NCBI GenBank assembly: GCA_050084515.1
Contig: CM114271.1
Coordinates: 34,782,001-34,846,000 of the forward strand
Reading direction: 5' to 3'
DNA from: Blasia pusilla
Lineage: Eukaryota > Marchantiophyta > Marchantiopsida > Blasiales
DNA length: 64,000 nucleotides
In this document: in pieces, positions 14,306-25,662 of the stretch
Position numbering within the stretch: the first letter of the stretch is position 1
How the letters are laid out: the number at the start of each line of letters is the position of its first letter
The notes under the pieces: model-generated
What the model was told of the DNA's origin: nothing
Database searches by the model: none
What the model saw: only the letters and a program-made list of their open reading frames with translations
Made by a program: the position numbers and the translations under genes

Positions 14306-15540
14306 CTAGAATACCACATCACAATTCACAAGCAGCTTCTTTGACTCAGGACACCATAGGCGATAAGCTTTAGACTCATCACTGTATCCCATAAAGATGC
14401 ACTTCCTACTCTTGGACTCCAGCTTGGTCCTGGATGCTTTAGAAATATGTACAAAGCACTCACTACCAAAAGTCCTGAAATGTTCAACTGATGGTATCTT
14501 ACCTGAGTATGATTGATGAGGAGTCATGCCTTGCACTGACTTGGTAGCACTTCTATGTAGAATGTAAATGACAGTATTAACAGCTTCAGCCCAAAATCCT
14601 TTTGTCAAACCTTTTGCCTTCATCATACATCTTGCCATCTCCACCACTGTATGGTTTTGACGCTCAACAACTCCATTTTATTGTGGTGTATGTGTCGTGG
14701 TTAACTGTCGCGTGATTCCATGCTCCCCCAAATATTTGTTGAATTCTGTTGATAAGAATTCTCCTCCTTGATCGGTATGAAGCTTCTATATATTCTTTCC
14801 TGTCTCATTCTCAACCAGGTTGTGCCATACTTTAAATTTTCCAAAAACATTTGCCTTATCACAAAGGAAATACACTCACATTTTCCTACTATAATCGTCG
14901 ACAACTAAAAAGAAGTAGGAAGAACCACCTTATGCCACTATTCTCATTTTACTAGAGAGGTCAGCATGAATCAGCTCGAGAGGATCCTTTGCTCTATTGC
15001 TGGACTCTTATGGAAATGGTTGTTGGTATTGCTTGCCCATCATACAAGCTTCACATGTATCCGACACTCCCAAAATTTTTGGTAAATCAACAACCATGCC
15101 ATATTTCTGCATCTGACTTAGTAAGGGAAAGCTTAGGTGACCAAATCTTTCATGCCACAACTTACTACTTCTAAGATCTTTACCTACACTTGTCGTGAAA
15201 GTATACAACTCGTAGATATTTCCATGTCGTATACCTTCACCCATTACTTTCCCATTGGCATCCTCAATGACTGCTCTAGTTTTCTTGAAACGAACTTCTA
15301 AGTCACGATCATATAATACTACTACTGAAACCAAATTGTGCTTCAACTCTGGTACGTACAGTACATCGGTTAACTTCTTTTCATCTTCTTTTTGTGAGAC
15401 TAAAGAAATTGTGCCTTTCCCTTCTACAGGGCACTTTGCATTATTCCCAACAGTAACAACGATGGGCTCCTATAGAGGTTGTAAGGAGCTATACCAATCC
15501 TTATGATTGGTCATATGCCTAGATGCTCCACTATCAAGCA
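14306..15540 (-). pseudogene. Copia 1 protease remnant, GAG-pre-integrase and integrase
   Basis: On the minus strand a protease segment with LDSGASRHM near 15520-15545 leads into the GAG-pre-integrase (15008-15346), where LWHERFGHLSF and CEACMMGKQ give the HHCC zinc-binding pattern. The integrase core continues at 14900-14650 in broken frames. It ends in VEMARCMMKAKGLTKGFWAE, then ESKSRKCIFMGYSDESKAYR (14306-14647). Stops and frameshifts at several points make it non-functional. Confidence 0.85.
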
Positions 15541-15562
15541 CCCATGCATCTTCACTCTTTGA

Positions 15563-16043
15563 CTAAGTGGAATGTTCTGCCTCTGATCTTGAAGATTCTT
15601 GATCCTTGTCAAAATTTGCTTCGCGCTTTCTCCTTCTGAAAAATTTCTTGGAAGTAAGCTGATTCTCCAGATTCTGAATCAGAGTCTCATTCCTCGTTTC
15701 ATATTGATTCTTCATAATGTTCCACGCCTCAGCAGCAGTGGTCGTATGTTGAATGAGAGTCATGACAGAATCAGTTACATTTGTGACAATCGCATATAGA
15801 GCATCAGCGTTTCTGTGTTTCCATGCCAGCACTACAACAGGATTGATATCACCAGATGAAGATGAACATGCAGAACTCAAAGTAGCTTGTGGTTTCGAAT
15901 CGACCGCTGTGGCAGTCTCGTAGATCTCAAATGATTCGAGGACAGTTCTCATTTTGAACTTCCACAATGTATAGTTAGATCTATCTAACTTCCCTTCACC
16001 CAGCGGAGGAGGGCGAGCACGAACTGACGAAGAAAGTAGCCAT
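15563..16043 (-). pseudogene. Copia 1 gag, frameshifted and internally deleted
   Basis: The expected start codon is at 16043-16041, by comparison with copia 2. One extra T a few codons later throws the frame. Past that, GKLDRSNYTLWKFKMRTVLE and EAWNIMKNQYETRNETLIQN are typical copia capsid (UBN2-like) segments. The frame ends at 15563, where the sequence jumps straight to the stretch before the protease. About 440 bp present in copia 2 (21496-21936), including the zinc knuckle, are missing. Confidence 0.85.
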
Positions 16044-16103
16044 CTCTCAAAATTTTGTGCAAACACACTAGATCGCCAGAAATAAAATACTGGAAAACCT
16101 ACT

Positions 16104-16115
16104 GCTCTGATACCA
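16104..16115 (-). promoter_or_regulatory. Primer binding site of copia 1 (initiator tRNA-Met)
   Basis: On the minus strand TGGTATCAGAGC directly follows the 5' LTR end. This is the classic plant copia site complementary to the 3' end of initiator tRNA-Met. The same position in copia 2 reads with several changes, so that site is impaired. Confidence 0.9.
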
Positions 16116-16549
16116 TGTAAGATAACGAAGAGTGACGAAATCACTGAAACTTTACAAAATTTAGAGATACAAAGTGGCCTAGTCTGTCCGTGTACTCACA
16201 GAAGAGCTTCGATGGAACCTGAACATGGAGATAACTCGACATACGAGAATGCACTACCGCTGCGGCTCCTGACTATTTCACTACTTGGGAAACTAGGGTT
16301 TTTTACCTATTTTTCTTTGTTTCTATTAATAGAAATTTTTTTCGAGGGCTGCGCCCCATCACGGTGCCCCGCACCCTGATGTAATATAGGGTTAGATAAT
16401 CCTAGTAACGCTACTCCATAAACTACCTACGTCATATTACTATGATTCTTTTGACATCTAAGTTGGAACCATCATTCTAGGATTCTCCTCATACAAGGGG
16501 GCCGATTAGATTAATGATGCTCAGAGAAGTGGATGTTGAGAATCCAAAA
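16116..16549 (-). repeat. 5' LTR of copia 1
   Basis: A 434-bp terminal repeat. The outer terminal CA has mutated to AA, and the duplicated AAATA follows directly. It holds a GC-rich block (GGGCTGCGCCCCATCACGG and on to about 16380) absent from the 3' LTR. A related block is in the 5' LTR of copia 2. Confidence 0.9.
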
Positions 16550-17930
16550 AAATAGGAAAATATATTTCAAGGTAGAAAAGAGAAAGGTGATCCCCGTAAT
16601 GACCAAAACATTATTGAAGTCAGCAAGGATCTTCTTCAAAGGAAGGTCGCAAAGGCGTGGATCAAGTGCCAGGATTATGCAATTGGTGAACTTTCCAAAA
16701 AACTAGAGAATGACCATTAGAACAAGGATTGGACCTATTTCCAAAAAAAAAATCTTATTTGAGGAAACTCACAAATGAAGAAGAACTAAGTGAGAAATAT
16801 TTTGAAGCTCCAAATGGCAAAGTTGATCAAGGGTACTAGACTACTAGTATGGCCATCCACTGTAGCGATATGGACAGTCCTTCTACGAGAGTTGACAAGA
16901 GCCCATAACTAGATCAAGGTTCTTCTCTACCAAGCTAGGCTAACTTCTTCGCCTAACTTTTGAAGCATTGACCCTCATTTGTTGCGTGATGATGTGCCAT
17001 CTTATTCTAAATGGCTTGGAGAAGTTTTTGATGCTAAGGAGCATGTGATCAAGGTGAACGTCAAAAAACATTACCAATGATGAAGAGCAAGCCTATCCAT
17101 ATGGCTTAACACTAGATGAGTCCACCAGTAGAAATTGCCTCTAAGTCCACCAAGACTAAGAGACCTAAAAGAGAGTTTGGCTTCCAAGAACGTTGCCAAT
17201 TGGGCCAAATTGTCTCCCTTGTTTGAGAACACCCCAAAAACTTGGCAACACTTACATTCATAACATATGAGAGATGTTCCAAATGATTTGGATATGGATA
17301 TTGGGTGAGTTATGAAAATGATCAAGGGAAGTTTGACTATTTGCTAGATTTCCATAAACATCCCTTGACTTTGCAAGAGGAGAATAGTTCTTTGCCCCGT
17401 GCTGGCATGAGTGGGATGTCCTCCAAGTATGATAGTAATTTATCATCTCACCTATCCAATTTGGAGAAGTTAAAGAAAAATTCCCAAAAATCTTGTAACA
17501 TTAAGAAAAAATTTAATCAATCAAATGGGAAACACAAATTTGTATTCAACATGAAAAGACTTAGAGAGAATTAAAGAAAACTTGAAGGAGTCCTTAGGTC
17601 AAGATGGGTTCCATAGGTGATGGAGAGCAATAATTGCAATCCCCATTGAGCAATAGAGGGGGGCGTATAAGTATATGGTATTTAGAACATAAAAAATGGA
17701 AAATTAATTGTAATAGCAAGCTAGGAGAAATATATGAGAATCGATATTAGAGATGACTCCTCACAAAGATGATTTGGTGAGAGAGGTGGATACGATTCTA
17801 TTCCAACTCATCTAGCAACTTTGGTTTCCTTTTCTCTGTGTTGTATGGAAGAATGTAGTGGATTCCAATGCCTCTAAGTATGCTTAAATCACAATATTGG
17901 TGCTAACCCCTCTAAATCATACCATGCAAG
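16550..17930. other. Spacer between the copia elements with old coding remnants
   Basis: The first 200 bp continue a reading frame that copia 1 interrupts. Left of the element, up to 12022, MMATWTKHEIPQI is readable. To its right VSKDLLQRKVAKAWIKCQDY is readable at about 16615-16680. I do not recognise the protein. At 17305-17574 a lysine-rich ORF of 89 codons (SNLEKLKKNSQKSCNIKKKF) is open, also unrecognised. The rest shows nothing. Confidence 0.4.
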
Positions 17931-18306
17931 TGTGAGAAAACAAAATGGGACGAAATCATTGAAATCTATTACAAATCTTGGAGATACAAAGTGGCCTAGT
18001 TCGTCCGTGCGCTTGGAGAAGCTTTGATGGAACCTGCACATGGAGATAACTTGACAAACGAGAATGCGTTACCGATGTGGCTCTCGAATATTTCACTATT
18101 CAGGAAACTAGGGTTTTTTACCTATTTTTCCTCATTTCTATTTATAGAAATTTTTTGCCTCGTAACGCTACTCTATAAACCACCTACGTCATATTACTAT
18201 GACTCCTTCGACATCCAAGTCGGAACCATCAATCTAGGCTTTTCCTCATACAAGGAGGCTGATCAAATTAATGATGTTGAGAGAAGTGGATGTTGAGAAT
18301 CCAACA
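17931..18306 (-). repeat. 3' LTR of copia 2
   Basis: A 376-bp LTR, TG at 17931 and CA at 18305-18306, followed inward by the polypurine tract. It aligns with the copia 1 LTRs. It lacks the GC-rich block and part of the flanking AT-rich stretch near 18155-18165. Confidence 0.88.
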
Positions 18307-18466
18307 CCCCCCCTCAATATCCACTCTCATGTGGATTCATGTCTTGGACCGATGCCAAGACCCTTCAGATGTCGTTGAAGCTCATCTCCGCTCATGGCTT
18401 TGGTGAAGATGTCTGCATGGTTATTCTCTATTGGATAATAGACCAACATCAAAACCTCTCTCTCGA

Positions 18467-20449
18467 TCAACTAACAAAAAAAATGAACTGAATTTCTATG
18501 TGCTTCGTATGAGCATGAAACACAGGATTATGTGCTATGGCAATGCAACTCTGATTGTCACACCACATTACAGTAGCACTTTCAGGTGCTTCTCCTATGT
18601 CTTCCAATATCCATCTCAGCCATACTGTCACAAGAAGCATAACAAGCCGTCTTATACTCTGACTTGGTCGAAGAAGGAGCCACCGTAGGTTGCTTCTTGC
18701 TGACCCACAACACCACATCTGATCCTACCTAGAAACAATAACTCAAAATTGATCTTCGAGAATCTGAGTCTCTTGGCCAATCCGAATCACAAAAAGCTGT
18801 CATTTCCGTCCATGCTCCATAGGTGATACCATACTCAATAGTTCTTTTGATGTACTTCAATACACGCATCCCTACCTTCCAATGATTCTCACGAGGCTTA
18901 GTTAAGAACCTACTCAATACTCCCACAGCGAAGCTAATATCTGGTCTTGTGTTGCACAAAAATATCAAACTGCCCACAAGCTTTCTGTACAAATTTTCCT
19001 CTACCAAAGGTGAAACATCCTTCATTCATCCATCGGAGGACCCTCTAGATGCAAGAACAAACCCTTCCATGCCATAAAAGGGTTGAACCTTGTAGGGGCC
19101 CGTATCTCCTGGAAGTTGCACCATGTGTCGAACTCTTGGATGAAGTTGTCTAAGTCTATGGTGCTTACCTCACCATACCCATTTTCTGGTGAGGATGATG
19201 TTGAGAGTTTCAACTCTACCTTCATTGGAAAGACCTGTGCCTTACACTCGGTCATCCCGAATGCCTTCAAGATTTCTCTAGCATACTTTTTCTAAGAGAG
19301 AACAATAAAATCTAACTGTTGCTATCAACATATACATCCCATCTTTGCCAAACCCATGCAAAGTTTTTTGTGACGGACTCTTGATGAGACCCCTTTCTCA
19401 AAAGAATTTATCTATCGTTGATACCATACCCTTGGGGCTTTCTTCAACCCATACAATGCTCGATAAAGCAAATACGCTTTCTCTTATGATCCAGGTGTCT
19501 CAAAACTTGGTGGTTGAAAGAAATACACCTTCTCCTTGAGACTCCCATTCAAAAATGCAGACTTCACATTGTATTGGTGTACAGGCCAACGTCTTGTTCT
19601 TGCCATCGCTAGAACAACTCGAATGGTTGTCATCCTTGTAGTAGGAGCAAAATTCTCATAGTAATCAAAACCTTTGATTTGTGAACATCCTTGTGCAACC
19701 AACCTCGCTTTGATTTTATCCAATGTACCGTCCGACTTATACTCGGTCTTGTACATCCCCTTGGTGGGTATTATCTTCATGTCCTTTGGCTTCTCAACCA
19801 AAGTCCAAGTTTCATTTCTCTAAATAGCATCCATCTGCATGTGCATGGCCTCTCTCCATTAAGGATGAGCAAAAACCTCATCGAAGCCTGATGGCTCTTC
19901 CACCTTCAAGACCATTGTCATCAAGGCCATGTTGATGAGATGTGCGGAAGCTCTATTATGCTCCTCTAGTCTCTTGGATCTCCTTGGATGTGTAGCAACT
20001 TCATCAATTGCTGGTGGATCCTTACCATCTAAGAGCTGCTTTATCCACTTAGGATATGACGACCGTAGTGGAAGACCAAGCTTATCTTTGTGATCATCAC
20101 CAAATTCTTCTTCTTGATGATCCGGTGTAAACATTGATGATGTGCTCTGGTGGGTTATCTCTTCGTTTGATGATAATGTGGACGGACCACTGATATCCGC
20201 CACTTGACGAGGCTGTTCTTGAAACACCACATCACGACTCACAAGCATCTTCTTTGTATCAGGACACCATAGGCAATATGCTTTAGACTCATCACTATAT
20301 CCCATAAAGATGCATTTCCTACTCTTGGACTCTTGCTTGGTCCTCGATGCTTTAAGAATATGTACAAAGCACTCACTACCAAAAGTCTTGAAGTGTAGGA
20401 TTGATGGTACCTTACCTAAGTATGCTTGATGAGGAGTCATGCCTTGCAT
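18467..20449 (-). pseudogene. Copia 2 integrase C-terminus, RT and RNase H, broken
   Basis: On the minus strand, integrase C-terminal sequence ESKSRKCIFMGYSDESKAYC (19859-20449) leads into the RT start and KSAFLNGSLKEKVYFFQPPS (19484-19801). The frame then jumps near 19330 from the segment before YVDD directly to a later one, so the active site is gone. RNase H parts follow, with MTAFCDSDWPRDSDSR (18729-19025) and CDNQSCIAIAHN (18467-18718). Reverse transcription by this copy is impossible. Confidence 0.87.
19026..19200 (-). repeat. Gypsy gag fragment embedded in copia 2
   Basis: The minus-strand translation reads TIDLDNFIQEFDTWCNFQEI then TRFNPFMAWKGLFLHLE. It matches the gag of the gypsy element at about 44610-44765 nearly residue for residue. 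Copia 1 has continuous copia sequence at this point (ELKLS then MEDVSPL). Here the block of about 175 bp interrupts the same two codon strings. No long terminal repeat accompanies it. It looks like a template-switch chimera or repair filler. Confidence 0.88.
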
Positions 20450-20499
20450 CGACTTGATAGCACTTCTATTTAGAATGTAAATGGCAATATTAACAACTT

Positions 20500-21470
20500 C
20501 AGCTCAAAATCCTTTTGTCAAACCTTTTACTTTCATCATACATCTTGCCATCTTCACCACTGTACAGTTTTGACGCTCAACAACTCCATTTTTTTGTGGT
20601 GTATGTGTCGTGGTTAACTGTCGCTTGATTCCATGCTCCCCCAAATATTTGTTGAATTCTGCTGATAAGAATTCTCCTCCTCAATTGGTGCGAAGCTTCT
20701 ATACCTTCTTTCCTGTAACATTCTCAACCAGCTTGTGCCATACTTTAAAATTTCCAAAAGCCCTTATATCACAAAGGAAATACACCACATTTTCCTACTA
20801 TCATCTTTGACAACTAAAAAGGAGTAGGAAGAACCACCTAATGCCACTATTCTCATTTTACTACACAGGTCAGCCTGTATCTGCTCTAGATGAGCATTTG
20901 CTCTATTGCTCGACTCTTGTGGAAATGGTTGTCGGTATTGCTTGCCCATCATACAAGCTTCATATATATCCGACATTCCAGAAATTGTTGGTAAATCAAC
21001 AACCATGTCATATTTCTGCATCTGACTCAGTAAGGGAAAGCTTAGGTGACCAAATCTTTCATGCCACAACCTACTACTACCAAGATCTGTATCTACCCTT
21101 GTCGTGAAAGCATACAACTCGTAGATATTTCCACACCGTATACCTTCACCAACTACTTTCCCATTGGCATCCTCAATGATTGCTCCAGATTTCTTGAAAC
21201 AAACTTCTTAGTGGCGATCACATAATACTACTACTGAAAGCAAATTGCGCTTCAACTCTGGTACGTATACTATATCGGTTAACTTCTTTTCATCTCCTTT
21301 TTGTGAGACTAAAGAAATTTTTCCCTTACCTTCTTCAAGGCACTTTGCATTATTCCCAATAGTAACAATGATGGGCTCCTGCAGAGGCTGTAAGGAGCTA
21401 TACCAATCCTTATGATTGGTCATATGCCTAGATGCTCCACTATCGAGCACCCATGCATCTTCACTCTTTG
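20500..21470 (-). pseudogene. Copia 2 protease, GAG-pre-integrase and integrase core
   Basis: The protease start is clear at 21450: MLDSGASRHMTNHKDW, with the DSG catalytic triad. The GAG-pre-integrase shows LWHERFGHLSF and ACMMGKQYRQPFP (20764-21117). Integrase core sequence follows in broken frames to about 20500. Several stops separate the pieces. Confidence 0.85.
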
Positions 21471-21489
21471 ACTTAGTGGAATGTTCTGC

Positions 21490-22382
21490 ATGTTTGCAAA
21501 ACTCTTTGATTGCTACCCAAACATCTATCTCATGTTCTCCTAGTTCTACATAATTTCCACACTCCTTCTTAGGTCTTAAACAACCGTTCTTCTCATCCTG
21601 ACTCCTCTTTCTACAATCTTTGATAAGATGACCTAGATTACCACAAAAAAATCATTTGAAGGCTTTCCTTGGAAATTTCTTCTTGACATTTGAACTATAA
21701 TCATGATTTCTACCTCTCTGTATGTTGGCAGTTTATGTTGCATCACTTCCCTCTCTTGCTTTGAAACGAATTTCCTCTTCTACCAACATTGCACTAAATT
21801 ATTTAAAAGTAAGCGGTGTGGGTCTTACTTGAGTATTCAATGCAGTGACCAAACTTTCATACCTCGAAGGCAAAATCCTTATGCATCGACGTGCCAAATC
21901 ATTGCTAGACTTTGAAATTCTTACGGACGCCATCTGATCTTGAAGATTCTTGATCCTCGTAAGAAATTGCTCCGCGCTTTCTCCTCCTAAAAATTTCTCG
22001 GATGTAAGTTGATTCTCTAGATTTTGAATCCGAGTCTCATTCTTGGTTTCATATTGATTCTTTAGAATGTTCCACGCCTCAGCAACAATGTTCGTATGAA
22101 TCAGAGTCATGACACAATCAATTACATTTGTGACAAACGCATATAGAGCATTGGTATTTCTACGTTTCCACGCCAGCAATACAACATGATTGATATCACC
22201 AGATGAAGATGAACATGCAAAACTCAAAGTAGCTTGTGGACTCGAATTGATCCTTATGGCCGTCTCCCAAATAATTTGAGGATGGTTCTCATTTTGAACT
22301 TCCACAATGTATAGTTAGACCTATCTAACTTCCCTTCACCCAGTAGAGGAGGGCGAGCACGAACTGATGAAGAAGTAGCCAT
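21490..22382 (-). pseudogene. Copia 2 gag with damaged zinc knuckle
   Basis: The start codon is at 22382-22380 (MATSSSVRARPP). Capsid signatures include EAWNILKNQYETKNETRIQN and FLTRIKNLQDQMASV (21799-22305). The zinc knuckle near 21620-21650 keeps CGNLGHLIKDC, but its first cysteine codon reads TGA. This region is the part missing from copia 1. A frame break occurs near 22300. Confidence 0.83.
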
Positions 22383-22454
22383 CTCTCAAGAATTTGTGCA
22401 AACACATTAGATCGCCATATACAAAATACTAGAAAACCTATAACTCTCTTACCA

Positions 22455-22743
22455 TGTGAGAAAATAGAATGTGACGCATGTGAGAAAACCTATAGCTCTG
22501 TTACCCCCGCGTTGTGTTGGCATACCAAGGGCTATGCTCCAGGACCCCCGCGACGCATCAAGGTGCCCCGCACCCTGATGCAATATAGGGTTAGATAATC
22601 CTAGTAACGATACTCCATAAACCACCTACGTCATATTACTATGACTCCTTTCTAAGTCGGAACCATCAATTTAGGCTTCTCCTCACACACGGGGGCCGAT
22701 CAAATTAATGGTGCTAAGAGAAGTGGATGTTCAGAATCCAACA
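22455..22743 (-). repeat. 5' LTR of copia 2, rearranged
   Basis: The inner edge TGTGAGAAAATAGAATGTGACG is followed within 35 bp by a second copy of the LTR-primer-site junction (GAAAACCTATAGCTCTGTTACC, split here as 22484-22505). About 150 bp of LTR are then missing. The GC-rich block at about 22500-22580 corresponds to that of the copia 1 5' LTR. The outer end keeps GAATCCAACA. Confidence 0.8.
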
Positions 22744-23857
22744 ACAACATGGTGAAATGGTCAATTGGTTGAGGGATGTCGCCATAAAAGAAGGAGGGAT
22801 CCTCACAACAAAAATTTGGTTGAAATGCATGACTTGCTTTATGCTAGATTCCCCACAAGAATGCTATATGATATAGACATGCATGCAAAACTTGTTATTG
22901 GCATCCCAACTGTCTCCAAGAGGAGATGTTATTGTCCCATAGATGCCCTACTTATAGACAATCTTGGTCATGGTGCAAACTCTACAATTTTCTTGATATT
23001 CCATTCCATACATAGAATAAAACCGGCCCTTTGGCAAATAGGGTGGGAGAGAAAAAAAATTGTAGTTCATAATACGAGGGAGGGGCACCACTAGTTTGTA
23101 TACCAGGTATATATAGGAGAGAATCCCCTCAAGGAGAGGAGAGAATACGAGGGAGGGGAAGTTTTGGCAAGAGAGAGAAAATGCTTGATATACAAACCAC
23201 CACTAGTCATAAGGAAGGACTTGTCCACCAATTTCATATAGAAAGGATGTACATAACTCAAAATAAAAAATTCACATATAGTTTGGGACACGAATGTACT
23301 ATGGCCTTAGAATTTTCCAAGAGACTCCCCAAAGTTTATCTTGGGGATTAACTAGTCAAACGTTAGTCAAAGAGTGAATTGCGACTTTGACTTACAATTT
23401 AGCCATACATTTATTTTTTAACTTTATCAATCTTCCCAATAATGTGATTTTTTTTGATAAAAATTATTAAATTTTTATTCAAGAATTTCATCATTCCAAT
23501 CATACAAGTTAAATGATATAAGAAAAAAATATTTATGTATATATAGATGAATTTTGTACAAAATAGAAACTCATATCACAAATCCTAGGTATACCTACAT
23601 CATTGATGTGCATTTAATGTTCCACATATGTGGAGTCATGTTGGTTGTGTAGAAGTTCCATCGCCTAAAGACATTTGTATCACGTCTTTTAGGATGGATT
23701 GAAAAGTATCCGTAAGGTGCCTATGAGAAGATTAGATGAAAGTCCGAGGATGTCAAGGATGATTTGCTGAGGTTCTAAGTAACTTGAGAGAGCAGGTTTC
23801 CCCTTTGTTTTGGCTCATTTGGAGCTATTTTGAGAAACTTATTATTTTGGATTTTTG

Positions 23858-23879
23858 GAGAGAGAGAGAGAGAGAGAGA
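23858..23879. repeat. (GA)n microsatellite
   Basis: A short pure GA run. It inflates a chance ORF with repeated Arg-Glu codons in this stretch. Confidence 0.9.
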
Positions 23880-25662
23880 TTGTGTGCACAATTGGAGTGC
23901 TTTTGATTTACAAAGAGAGAATCATTATGAAGGAATGAGAGCTCTGCAATACGGAAGCTTGCTGGTTGTTTATTGGGCATGGTTTTGCATGTTGTGGACC
24001 GTGTTTCCCATTCACCAGTTCATGGAAGCATTGCCAAATTTTAAGTAGAATTTAAGTATGGGGACCATGTTTGCCATGTTGGAGCTCTTGGAAGCACGCT
24101 GAAGTTTTTCCTTTTCTTGTGTAATAAAAGAGGTCTATAATTTTTTGTGGAAGGATCTAGCGTGGAAGCGCTATCAAAGTTTTTGTAGGAGTTGCGACCG
24201 GGGGCCATGTAATAGTCACTGCCAATTTCAAATTGAATTCTGTAAGCTTTGACGAAGGAGATTCTTTCATAATGTTATAGATCAAGAAATTAGGCATATA
24301 TATTTAAGAAAATTGGTTATGGTATTCATGCTTAAGTCTAAAATTATGTCCATTTGCGTAGGGCTACCATAGCTACCATATGAGTAAGAACTTTGAAATT
24401 TTAGCGATAAATCTTTAGGAGACATGTAGAAAAGGAAGAACTTATTGTTTTCAATGGATACTTGAAGGAAACTTGTTTTTTGGAGGCAAGGTATTAATTT
24501 ATTTGGTGGATATTGAGCCAATATTTATGAGGTTAGTCGAATAAGAAGCTAAATTGGAGCAAATTAAGAAGGGGGAAAAAAAAAAGAATCGACTTGCGTT
24601 TACAAGAGGTCGAATTAGTAAAAAATAGTCATTAAAATTATATAATATAATTTGTTTTGAAAAAAACAGCTAATGTGCATATATTGACATACTTGTTGGC
24701 CACATTATTGCAGTTGTTCGTCATTTGTCTGTGATACTAAGGATTGATTTAGAGTTATCAATCATTAGTTAATGTTGTCGACATCGTCAAGAATAGTGAA
24801 AATGTCTCAATATCGACCGCAAAGTCATGGAGGGGTGAGTCGGACTGGAGTAGTTACATTATTTAGTTGGGTTCATCATAGGTTCAACCCCGTGGTTGAG
24901 TTCCTCACGGAGTTGCGGAGGAACTATCAAGGGATACGGACTGAGAAGTTGCGGAGCATCTAGGACTTCCATAGGCATGAGACCTACGGAAACAAGTAAG
25001 GCATAAAACCCTTTTGCATCGCAATTCACCTATGTTGAGAGATGTGTTTGAGATGGTCTATTGCATTGAGTGCAACATGGCCAAAGAGAGTGTAGCAGCC
25101 TTGAATTATGCGAGAGAGATGCCATAGTAACTACAACACCAGATATCTTGAGAGTGGAGTATGACACCAAGAGCCGAAGGAGGTTACAAAGAGCATGTAA
25201 GCATGTGCCATATAAACCTATGCCATCATTCGCGGGTTAACAACAACCATGAGTTTATTTGTTGGGCATATGGTAGAGCCCATCAAGGTAGTGGACATGT
25301 GCCCTAACTTATGGGAGTAGATGGGCCTCCACCAGGAGTGTTGTGATACCTAAAAAGGAGCTTAAGGGAAAAGAAGTTTGGAGGGAGGATTTTTTTTCAG
25401 ATACTTTGAAGAACTTCACATAAAATAGGTCAAGAAATTATTAGAAGAGCTAAATAAGTATTAAGGATTGTGAAGACCTTTTAAAGAAGAATTGTAAATA
25501 TTACGTTATGATTGGTTGAATCGGGTAGTCGTTACATAAGGGCCATAAGAAAACCAAGAAGATATATCTGGAGGACCATGAGGGATCATATCCATGGCTA
25601 ATAATAGAAATAAGGATTTGAGGAAGCCACAATCGTGAAGGACAGGAAGTCAAAATTGGCTT

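Larger units (their letters stand above)
12028..16549 (-). mobile_element. Ty1-copia retrotransposon 1, complete but inactive
   Basis: LTRs lie at 12028-12432 and 16116-16549, in minus orientation. AAATA is duplicated on both sides (12023-12027 and 16550-16554). On the minus strand the order is PBS, gag, GAG-pre-integrase, integrase, reverse transcriptase, RNase H and polypurine tract, the Pseudoviridae order. The 4.5-kb length is slightly short. Relative to copia 2 it has lost about 440 bp between capsid and protease, including the zinc knuckle. Frameshifts and stops occur throughout, so it cannot move on its own. It split an older coding remnant. Confidence 0.93.
17931..22743 (-). mobile_element. 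Ty1-copia retrotransposon 2, inactive and chimeric
   Basis: Same family and orientation as copia 1. LTRs are 17931-18306 and 22455-22743. The flanking pentamers GCAAG and ACAAC agree only in part, so the target duplication is not confirmed. Gag, including a zinc-knuckle region, is longer than in copia 1. The RT region has lost about 130 bp containing the YVDD site. A gypsy gag fragment of about 175 bp is inserted near 19030-19200. Many stops are present. It is a dead element whose gaps and inserts differ from those of copia 1. Confidence 0.9.

Noticed and set aside
17931-22748. GCAAG and ACAAC as the copia 2 target duplication
   Set aside because: Only three of five positions agree, so it cannot be told from chance.
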